Of a stretch of DNA of 11,672 bases, positions 1 through 5,504 are shown in pieces. Below the pieces are notes generated by a model, which had not been told where the DNA came from, searched no databases, and saw nothing but the letters and a program-made list of their open reading frames with translations. Each line of letters begins with the position of its first letter. Within the stretch, counting starts at the first letter, position 1. The stretch is from an uncultured Clostridia bacterium. GTDB lineage: Bacteria; Bacillota; Clostridia; Monoglobales; Monoglobaceae. The DNA is taken from positions 1 through 11,672 of the forward strand of contig CAMCUJ010000019.1 in assembly GCA_945878965.1 (NCBI GenBank), in the 5' to 3' direction. The position numbers and the translations under genes are program-made.

Positions 1-614
1 CACATTCCACCTCTGTATTTCTTGTCCGATGAACCTCTGAGTGTAATCTTCTCATCCATTTTATTGTCTGTATCAGGCTTTACACCAAGCTTACCGTTTG
101 AAGCCGAATATACAAATATTATCTCTCCGCTCCTTGAAGCTTTTACCGAATTTCCGCCGGACATAACCGCCGTAGCCGAAAATCCGCAGGTCTGTGCCGC
201 ATATTGTGCATCATTCAAATTTTTATATGAGCCCTCCCATACACATATTCCGCTGTCAGAATAAGCAATATAGGCATTAATACCCATATTTTTAAGCTGC
301 GTAACCTTTTCTTTCGCCTCAGCCTCAGTAATTCCCGAATAATACTGAACGTGACAGCTATCCGCACCTTCGGTTTTATTTACCGAAAGCTTTATCTCAC
401 TATAATTTGAATTTGTTACAGGAAAAAACTCATTCTCTCTGTATTCGCCTAAAATAAGATTAAAACCGGATTTTACATTAATTTCGGAAACAGCGGACGA
501 ACCGTATAGAATACCGACGCTTATTTTATCGGTTACGGAATTCGCATTAACCGCAAACGAAACTGATACACTTATAATTAACAGCATAAATATAAGCTTT
601 AAAAATTTTTTCAT
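1..614 (-). CDS. SpoIID/LytB-domain exported protein, N-terminal part (runs off left edge)
   Basis: About 204 residues are visible from an ATG at 612-614; the C-terminus lies beyond base 1. The protein opens with MKK, a hydrophobic stretch (residues 5-20) and a likely signal peptidase site near AVNA-NS, so it should be exported. Residues ~30-40 (ISVGILYGSSA) and the last visible residues (YRGGM) match what I know of clostridial SpoIID/LytB proteins, where YRG opens the catalytic or amidase-enhancer domain. Residues ~85-145 resemble a SPOR-like peptidoglycan-binding module (CHVQYYSG, later LNDAQYAAQTCG). Known family members are lytic transglycosylases acting on denuded glycan during spore engulfment, or amidase enhancers. 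The catalytic part is not visible, so activity cannot be judged. The gene is divergent from asd. Its start is supported by AGGAG at 629-633, with a rather long 14-nt spacer. Confidence 0.8.
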   Translation of the reverse strand, partial: MKKFLKLIFMLLIISVSVSFAVNANSVTDKISVGILYGSSAVSEINVKSGFNLILGEYRENEFFPVTNSNYSEIKLSVNKTEGADSCHVQYYSGITEAEAKEKVTQLKNMGINAYIAYSDSGICVWEGSYKNLNDAQYAAQTCGFSATAVMSGGNSVKASRSGEIIFVYSASNGKLGVKPDTDNKMDEKITLRGSSDKKYRGGM

Positions 615-623
615 AATTTATAT

Positions 624-647
624 TATTTCTCCTTTTATTTCTCCTTT
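624..647 (-). promoter_or_regulatory. Tandemly duplicated Shine-Dalgarno upstream of the SpoIID-like gene
   Basis: Two perfect 12-nt tandem copies (624-635 and 636-647) each carry AAAGGAG on the minus strand. The proximal AGGAG lies 14 nt from the ATG and the distal one 26 nt, so only the proximal copy is likely to direct initiation. I saw no convincing promoter for this gene between here and the asd promoter. Confidence 0.55.
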
Positions 648-790
648 AAGCAAGTAAATTCGATAAATTAACTGAATTTTAGAACTTTAAAGCTATAAAA
701 ACAGTTATCTATAATATATTCTACACAGTATCTTTAAATCCTCTATTCAAAATACAAGTTAATCAAACAAAAAAACATTTAAAAAAACAT

Positions 791-819
791 TTGACAAGTC
801 GTACGTATTGTCATATAAT
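791..819 (+). promoter_or_regulatory. Perfect-consensus sigma-A promoter of asd-dapA-dapB
   Basis: The -35 TTGACA (791-796) and -10 TATAAT (814-819) are both exact consensus with an optimal 17-nt spacer. Two copies of AAAAACATTT (771-780 and 784-793) give A-tracts just upstream, which could act as an UP element. The predicted transcript start near 826 leaves a leader of only about 43 nt, too short for a lysine riboswitch. Confidence 0.85.
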
Positions 820-868
820 TAATATAATAATATAATTAGTTTTTTATATGTTTAAGGAGGATTTCTAA

Positions 869-1954
869 GTGAAGAAATACAATGTTGGAATTATAGGTGC
901 TACAGGAATGGTAGGACAGCGTTTTATAACGCTTCTTGAAAACCATCCTTGGTTTGATTTAAAGGTGCTTGCCGCATCTGAAAGAAGTGCAGGCAAAAAA
1001 TACAGCGAGGCACTTGGCGGCCGCTGGGCAATGAAAGAGGAAATGCCTGAAAGCGTTAAAGATATGGTAGTTTTAAATGCTACAGCAGACATTGAAAAGA
1101 TAGCATCAGAGGTTGACTTTGTTTTCTGTGCTGTTGATATGAAAAAGGATGAGATAAAGAAGCTTGAAGAAGCTTATGCAAAGGCTGAATGTCCTGTAGT
1201 TTCAAATAACTCGGCACACAGACATACAGACGATGTTCCGATGATTATTCCGGAAATAAACGCTGACCATCTTGAAATTATAAAATCTCAGAGAGAGCGT
1301 CTTGGCACAAAAAAAGGCTTTATTGCAGTTAAATCAAACTGCTCGCTTCAGAGCTATGTACCGGCACTTCATCCGCTTAAGAAATACGGTCTTACAAAGG
1401 TTTTAGCTACAACATATCAGGCAATTTCAGGTGCCGGAAAGACATTTGAAAGATGGCCTGAAATGGTAGACAACCTTATTCCATATATAGGCGGCGAGGA
1501 AGAAAAGAGCGAAGTTGAGCCGCTTAAAATCTGGGGTACAATTGAGAACGGAAAGTTCAAATATTGCGATGATGTTGCAATTACATCACAGTGCTTGAGA
1601 GTTCCTGTATCCGACGGACATACAGCAGCTGTATTTATGTCATTTGAAGAGGGTAAAAAACCATCTATAGAGCAGATTAAAAAGGATTGGGCAGAATTTG
1701 CGGGTGAACCTCAAAAGCTTAATCTTCCACACGCTCCAAAGCAGTTCCTTAACTACTGTGAAGAGCCTGACCAGCCGCAGATAAAGACCGCAAGAGAGCT
1801 TGAGGGCGGTATGGCTATATCTGTAGGACGTTTAAGAGAGGACTCTCAGTATGATTACAAATTTGTTTGTATGTCACATAATACATTAAGAGGTGCTGCC
1901 GGCGGTGCTGTGCTTCTTGCTGAACTTTTAGCTGCAAAAGGCTACTTTGATTAA
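869..1954 (+). CDS. asd: Aspartate-semialdehyde dehydrogenase, archaeal/fungal type
   Basis: The enzyme reduces L-aspartyl-4-phosphate with NADPH to L-aspartate-4-semialdehyde, the branch point to lysine/DAP, threonine and methionine, in the cytoplasm. The 361-residue protein starts with the NADP-binding loop GATGMVG (10-16). Its catalytic cysteine is Cys158 in KSNCSLQSY. Arg244 (CLRVPV) and His251 (SDGHT) fit the substrate-binding arginine and general-base histidine. The motif set and length match the archaeal/fungal Asd branch rather than the E. coli-like one. The GTG start at 869 is set by AAGGAGG at 854-860, 8 nt upstream, and by the N-terminal Rossmann strand. It is first in a line with dapA and dapB, which points to a DAP/lysine role. 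Confidence 0.95.
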   Translation: MKKYNVGIIGATGMVGQRFITLLENHPWFDLKVLAASERSAGKKYSEALGGRWAMKEEMPESVKDMVVLNATADIEKIASEVDFVFCAVDMKKDEIKKLEEAYAKAECPVVSNNSAHRHTDDVPMIIPEINADHLEIIKSQRERLGTKKGFIAVKSNCSLQSYVPALHPLKKYGLTKVLATTYQAISGAGKTFERWPEMVDNLIPYIGGEEEKSEVEPLKIWGTIENGKFKYCDDVAITSQCLRVPVSDGHTAAVFMSFEEGKKPSIEQIKKDWAEFAGEPQKLNLPHAPKQFLNYCEEPDQPQIKTARELEGGMAISVGRLREDSQYDYKFVCMSHNTLRGAAGGAVLLAELLAAKGYFD

Positions 1955-2043
1955 TATTTAATACCTAATCTTACAACGTATATATTCATTGTGAATAATA
2001 TATAATTAAATAATAAGAATTATTAAGTTAAATGAATAATAAA

Positions 2044-2073
2044 TTTAACACTGTCTTTTTAGACAAGTTTAAA
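2044..2073 (+). other. Small imperfect hairpin just before the dapA ribosome binding site
   Basis: TGTCT (2052-2056) pairs with AGACA (2061-2065) around a TTTT loop. The stem can extend through TTTAAC (2044-2049) and GTTTAAA (2067-2073), with a bulge and a small internal loop. It ends 4 nt before the dapA Shine-Dalgarno run of six G (2078-2083). Whether it does anything is unknown. The remaining asd-dapA spacer (1955-2043) is AT-rich with no clear terminator. Confidence 0.35.
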
Positions 2074-2091
2074 GTTTGGGGGGACTGAAAA

Positions 2092-2982
2092 ATGGCAAAG
2101 ACATTGCCTTTTACCGGCTCGGGAGTTGCAATAGTTACACCGTTTGACGGCGATAAGACAAACTATGACGAGCTTGGCAGACTTATAGATATGCACATTG
2201 AGCAAAATACTGATGCTATTATTATATGCGGTACAACAGGTGAAGCTTCCACTATGCCTGATGAAGAGCATTTAGCAGCAATAGAATTTACCGTAAAACA
2301 CGCAAACGGCAGAATCCCTGTAATTGCAGGAACCGGTTCAAACGACACAAAGCATGCAATTGAGCTTTCAAAAGCTGCTGAAGGCTTTGGTGCAGACGCT
2401 CTTTTGGTTGTTACTCCTTATTATAACAAAACAACTCAAAAGGGACTTATTGCTCATTATACAGCAATTGCAAATTCAGTTAATATTCCGATTATACTTT
2501 ATAATGTTCCGTCAAGAACAGGTCTTAATATTGCAATACCTACTCTTAAGGAGCTTGCAAAGATTGAAAATATCGTTGCTATAAAGGAAGCAAGCGGAAA
2601 CATAGGCTATACAGCTAAGGTTGCAGCAGAAGTACCTGAGCTTTACATATACTCAGGTAACGATGATATGATAGTTCCGCTTATGTCGCTTGGCGCAAAG
2701 GGCGTTATCTCGGTGGTAGCAAATATTCTTCCGCAGGATACACATGATATCTGCGCTAAATATTTGAGCGGTGACGTTGAGGGCTCAAGAGCGCTTCAGC
2801 TAAAAATGCTTAATCTTATAAACAATCTGTTTATCGAGGTTAATCCTGTTCCTATAAAGACCGCAATGAATCTTTTAGGCTATAATACAGGCAATCTTCG
2901 TATGCCGCTTTGCGATATGGAAGAAAAAAATCTTGAGATTTTAAAGAAATCTCTTACAGACTACGGTTTAACTGTAAAATAA
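2092..2982 (+). CDS. dapA: 4-hydroxy-tetrahydrodipicolinate synthase
   Basis: DapA condenses pyruvate with aspartate-4-semialdehyde to 4-hydroxy-tetrahydrodipicolinate, the committed step to DAP and lysine. The 296-residue TIM barrel is the usual length. The Schiff-base lysine is Lys165 in VAIKEASGN. The catalytic triad is Thr49 (GTTGE), Tyr111 (TPYY) and Tyr137 (YNVPSRTG), and Arg142 is the substrate-binding arginine. All are offset by +4 from the E. coli numbering I know. The ATG is preceded by a pure G-run Shine-Dalgarno at 2078-2083 with 8-nt spacing. It follows asd by 137 bp and precedes dapB by 91 bp. The spacers are wide for an operon, so internal processing or weak promoters are possible, but order and direction support a shared pathway unit. 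Confidence 0.96.
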   Translation: MAKTLPFTGSGVAIVTPFDGDKTNYDELGRLIDMHIEQNTDAIIICGTTGEASTMPDEEHLAAIEFTVKHANGRIPVIAGTGSNDTKHAIELSKAAEGFGADALLVVTPYYNKTTQKGLIAHYTAIANSVNIPIILYNVPSRTGLNIAIPTLKELAKIENIVAIKEASGNIGYTAKVAAEVPELYIYSGNDDMIVPLMSLGAKGVISVVANILPQDTHDICAKYLSGDVEGSRALQLKMLNLINNLFIEVNPVPIKTAMNLLGYNTGNLRMPLCDMEEKNLEILKKSLTDYGLTVK

Positions 2983-2992
2983 AAATTCAAAT

Positions 2993-3041
2993 ATCGGGAA
3001 CTGCTTGATGTTGCTGTACAATAATTCAAGTAATTCCCGAT
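2993..3041 (+). other. Long-looped hairpin between dapA and dapB
   Basis: ATCGGGAA (2993-3000) is perfectly complementary to TTCCCGAT (3034-3041). The 33-nt interval can add CTTGA (3004-3008) with TCAAG (3026-3030) and TTG (3011-3013) with CAA (3019-3021). This gives a stacked, interrupted stem of about 16 bp. Only three T follow it (3041-3043), so it is a poor intrinsic terminator. It may be an mRNA processing or stability element, or a partial attenuator between the two genes. Confidence 0.5.
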
Positions 3042-3073
3042 TTCTATATTAAGAAATGTGAGGTTATAAACTA

Positions 3074-3832
3074 ATGATAAAAATTCTACTGACAGGAATT
3101 AACGGACATATGGGAGCGGCTGTAAGAAAAGCTGTTTCAAATACTGAAAATGCTAAAGTAGCTGTCGGCGTTGACTTAAACACTGCCGAATGTGACGGAA
3201 TCCCTGTATATTCCTCTTTTGCTGAGGTTACTGAAAAGCCGGATGTAATAATTGACTTTTCGCACCCGTCAGTTCTTGACTCGCTTTTAGAATATGCAAA
3301 GGAAAACAGTGTTCCTTGTGTTATATGCACAACAGGACTTTCAAAGGAGCAGATTTCAAAGATAGAGTTTTATTCAAAGGAAATCCCTGTTTTCTTCTCT
3401 GCAAATATGTCAATCGGAGTAAATTTAATTATAGATTTAGTATGCCGTGCGGCAAAAATTCTTGAAAACAATTTTGACATAGAAATTATAGAAAAGCACC
3501 ATAACCAGAAGCTTGACGCACCGAGCGGAACAGCTCTTGCCATTGCCGACGCAATTTCCGAGGCTGTTTCATACAATCCGGAATACACCTATGACCGTCA
3601 TTCCGTAAGAAAGAAACGTGACGCACACGAGATAGGAATTCACGCAGTAAGAGGCGGAACTATAGTCGGCGAGCATTCGGTAATCTTCGCCGGAACAGAT
3701 GAGGTTATTGAGGTTAAGCATCAGGCAACTTCAAAGGAAGTATTCGCGGTCGGAGCGGTTCGTGCGGCAATTTATCTTGCAAATCAAAAGCCGGGTCTTT
3801 ACGCTATGTCCGACCTAATAGCCAATTCATAG
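3074..3832 (+). CDS. dapB: 4-hydroxy-tetrahydrodipicolinate reductase
   Basis: DapB reduces (with loss of water) the DapA product to tetrahydrodipicolinate using NAD(P)H. The 252-residue protein has the N-terminal nucleotide-binding motif GINGHMG (8-14), the CTTGLS loop (85-90), and the family signature EKHHNQKLDAPSGTA (140-154). In that signature His142 and Lys146 correspond to the catalytic His159/Lys163 of E. coli. GGTIVGEH (194-201) is also typical. The ATG at 3074 has a modest GTGAGG Shine-Dalgarno at 3058-3063. It is the third gene of the asd-dapA-dapB set. The stop codon (3830-3832) is followed immediately by a repeat-rich stretch with no conventional terminator, and the next gene, hemW, is convergent. 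Confidence 0.96.
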   Translation: MIKILLTGINGHMGAAVRKAVSNTENAKVAVGVDLNTAECDGIPVYSSFAEVTEKPDVIIDFSHPSVLDSLLEYAKENSVPCVICTTGLSKEQISKIEFYSKEIPVFFSANMSIGVNLIIDLVCRAAKILENNFDIEIIEKHHNQKLDAPSGTALAIADAISEAVSYNPEYTYDRHSVRKKRDAHEIGIHAVRGGTIVGEHSVIFAGTDEVIEVKHQATSKEVFAVGAVRAAIYLANQKPGLYAMSDLIANS

Positions 3833-4026
3833 GCGACAGCGAGGAAAGCAAGGAAAGCGAAGCGGAGTTAAAAGTTTGCTCAAGCTTTTCAAAGCTTGCG
3901 GAGTTTGAGGCAGAGCCTCAAGGTTTTAGTCTGCGTAGCAGACCTGTTACGAAGTAACAATTTTTCTTTTGGTTCTTTTCTTTGCGCCTTAGCGCAAAAA
4001 GAAAAGAACAGCGACAGCAGAGTCGC
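3833..4026. repeat. Hairpin array with triloops, bounded by GCGACAGC direct repeats
   Basis: Directly after the dapB stop come consecutive short palindromes: CAAGCTTT/AAAGCTTG (3881-3898); TTGAGGC-AGA-GCCTCAA (3905-3921); GTCTGC-GTA-GCAGAC (3929-3943); TGTTAC-GAA-GTAACA (3945-3959). Next is a 16-bp stem with a CTTA loop and a two-A bulge (3972-4009), then GCGAC/GTCGC (4011-4026). Three of them have 3-nt loops. GCGACAGC occurs at 3833-3840 and 4011-4018, bracketing the array. No arm is followed by a T-run, so these are not ordinary terminators. The composition is unlike the AT-rich spacers elsewhere. It looks like a dispersed non-coding repeat that has settled in a convergent spacer, but that origin is inference. 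Confidence 0.65.
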
Positions 4027-4047
4027 ACAAGACATCATATATTCTAT

Positions 4048-4070
4048 CGGGCGGATATGGAATCCGCCCG
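4048..4070. repeat. Palindromic repeat, GGAT/ATCC variant, downstream of hemW
   Basis: CGGGCGGAT (4048-4056) pairs perfectly with ATCCGCCCG (4062-4070) across a 5-nt loop. Read on the minus strand it starts GTAC-GGGCGGAT and closely matches the copy at 5471-5491, which lies in the opposite orientation on the other side of hemW. ACAAGACA precedes both copies on the plus strand (4027-4034 and 5459-5466). Confidence 0.75.
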
Positions 4071-4091
4071 TACTTATTAAGAAACATTTAC

Positions 4092-5273
4092 CTATATAAA
4101 ATCAACAAGAATTGAATTACTCACATACAGCATATCGGGATGAATATACATTCTATCCCCGTCAATGCACAAAGCACCCATCTTTTTGTATTTTGAAACA
4201 GGCTCTCTGAATTTTTCCTCTATCTCTATACCAAACCTTTCATAAAACTCACTACGGCTCACTCCATACGACTTCCTAAGTCCAAGAACAATAAACTCGC
4301 TCATTTTATCATCTTCGGTAAGTCTTTCAATATCATTAAACCCTGAAATTTCACTTTCCGCACCGAAAAATAAACCTTCGTAATCTTCCTTTGTCCGTTT
4401 TTCCATTAATCTTATATATTCTTTTACGTCGAATTCATTGCTGTAACGTACACCGTATAAATAAGAGGACGCTCCGCTTCCAAGTCCGACATATTCCACT
4501 CCGTCCCAATACTTAGTGTTATGCCTTGAAATACAGCCGTTCCTTGCAAAATTCGATATTTCATAGCGTTTAAAACCACATTCGTCAAGTCTTTTAACCA
4601 GCAAATCATACATTTCACGGCTTTCATCATCGCTCGGCAAATTAAGCTCCATATCGTAAAACGGCGTTCCCTCCTCAATTTTAAGGCAATATGCCGAAAT
4701 ATGATTAATATCAAGCCTTACCGCATAATCAATAGTTTCTTTCCACTTAAGAATTGTCTGCTCCGGAAGCCCGAACATTAAATCAACCGTGATATTTTCA
4801 AATCCTGCCTTACGTGAAATATCATAGCATTCTTCAAAATCCTTAAAATTATGTGCTCTGCCCAGCATTTTAAGAGTATCGTCAAATATGCTCTGAAGCC
4901 CTATGCTTATTCTGTTTATTCCGCATTCCCTAAGCTTTTTAAGCTTTGAATAATCCGCAGTTTTTGGGTTACATTCAATTGTAATTTCCGAATCCTTAGA
5001 AATACCGAAATGCTTTTTTAGTTCACATAATATACGAATAATATATTCAGTTTCAACCGCAGTAGGCGTACCTCCGCCGAAATATATGCTGTCAAAGCAT
5101 TTATCCTCGGTATACTCAGAAATCAGTTTTATCTCCTTAATGAGAGCATTAAAATATGAATCTCTTAAATTCCATATATCTTTATCGGAATATGAATTGA
5201 AATCACAGTAGTTACATTTTTTTATACAGTACGGAATATGAACATATACTCCTGAATTTTTTTTAATATTCAT
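4092..5273 (-). CDS. hemW: HemW-type radical SAM heme chaperone
   Basis: HemW binds heme and a [4Fe-4S] cluster and is thought to deliver heme to proteins. It was long misannotated as oxygen-independent coproporphyrinogen III oxidase (HemN). The 393-residue protein has the radical SAM cysteines Cys16, Cys20 and Cys23 (CIKKCNYC) followed by DFNSY. It thus lacks the fourth cysteine of true HemN (CxxxCxxCxC). It carries the HemW signature HNxxYW as His251-Asn-Thr-Lys-Tyr-Trp256. GGGTP (66-70) is the SAM-binding glycine motif. The ATG at 5273 has GAGG 7 nt upstream (5281-5284). It lies downstream of lepA in the same direction, as in many Firmicutes. hrcA-grpE-dnaK, which often follow there, are absent: hemW meets convergent dapB instead. 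Confidence 0.93.
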   Translation of the reverse strand: MNIKKNSGVYVHIPYCIKKCNYCDFNSYSDKDIWNLRDSYFNALIKEIKLISEYTEDKCFDSIYFGGGTPTAVETEYIIRILCELKKHFGISKDSEITIECNPKTADYSKLKKLRECGINRISIGLQSIFDDTLKMLGRAHNFKDFEECYDISRKAGFENITVDLMFGLPEQTILKWKETIDYAVRLDINHISAYCLKIEEGTPFYDMELNLPSDDESREMYDLLVKRLDECGFKRYEISNFARNGCISRHNTKYWDGVEYVGLGSGASSYLYGVRYSNEFDVKEYIRLMEKRTKEDYEGLFFGAESEISGFNDIERLTEDDKMSEFIVLGLRKSYGVSRSEFYERFGIEIEEKFREPVSKYKKMGALCIDGDRMYIHPDMLYVSNSILVDFI

Positions 5274-5311
5274 AATAAAACCTCAAGCAAGCGGACAGCA
5301 ATTGCTCTCAC

Positions 5312-5398
5312 ACGGGCGAACACAGTTCGCCCCTACAAATCAAGCAATGTCAAGTTTTAGTTGTTGCAAGGTAGTAGGGGCGAACTGTGTTCGCCCGT
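5312..5398. repeat. Perfect 25-bp inverted repeat built of two palindromes, between lepA and hemW
   Basis: The 25 bases at 5312-5336 are the exact reverse complement of 5374-5398, with a 37-bp spacer. Each arm is itself a hairpin: GGGCGAA/TTCGCCC around a 5-nt loop (5314-5332, and its counterpart 5378-5396). A transcript running from lepA into hemW could form either two small hairpins or one long 25-bp stem, ending about 15 nt before the hemW Shine-Dalgarno. The same core, with a different inner stem, appears at 4048-4070 and 5471-5491. Confidence 0.85.
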
Positions 5399-5407
5399 AC
5401 AGAAGGC

Positions 5408-5465
5408 ACAACGGATTGTCAAGCCAAGTGCAACACTTTGTGTAAAAATTCATTTGTTACAAGAC
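5408..5465. other. Possible insertion-sequence end remnant (tentative)
   Basis: The stretch containing TTGTCAAG (5417-5424) and GTGCAACAC (5429-5437) resembles, from memory, terminal regions of IS30-family elements in Firmicutes. A partly similar TGTCAAG...TTGCAAG motif lies at 5349-5370. No transposase fragment is seen and the match could not be tested, so this is only a flag. Confidence 0.2.
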
Positions 5466-5470
5466 AGTAT

Positions 5471-5491
5471 GGGCGGATTCCATATCCGTCC
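5471..5491. repeat. Palindromic repeat, GGAT/ATCC variant, just after the lepA stop
   Basis: GGGCGGAT (5471-5478) pairs with ATCCGTCC (5484-5491) around loop TCCAT. One position is a G-U pair in RNA (T at 5489, where the 4048-4070 copy has C). It shares the 5-nt loop and ACAAGACA flank with that copy but in inverted orientation, so the two flank hemW as an inverted pair. GCGACAGC recurs immediately to the right (5494-5501), 3 bp from the lepA stop. Confidence 0.75.
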
Positions 5492-5504
5492 GTGCGACAG
5501 CAAA

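Noticed and set aside
22..264. Plus-strand reading frame at the left edge
   Set aside because: It is antisense to the SpoIID-like gene, whose signal peptide, SPOR-like and YRG motifs are convincing.
615..770. Sporulation sigma-factor promoter for the SpoIID-like gene
   Set aside because: GTATT and GATACTGT-like boxes can be found but their spacing (about 18 nt) does not fit the sigma-E pattern well; AT-rich DNA gives many such matches.
820..868. Lysine riboswitch ahead of asd
   Set aside because: The leader is about 43 nt and shows no L-box structure.
3972..4009. Large hairpin after dapB as an intrinsic terminator
   Set aside because: The stem is strong, but no T-run follows on either strand.
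3896..4099. 67-codon plus-strand reading frame after dapB
   Set aside because: It runs through the hairpin array and palindrome, has no ribosome binding site, and the translation is low-complexity (repeat-derived) with no recognisable domain.
3833..5504. CRISPR array or tRNA cluster in the repeat-rich spacers
   Set aside because: Repeats are irregular in length, spacing and orientation, without unique spacers, and no cloverleaf with CCA-type ends is seen.
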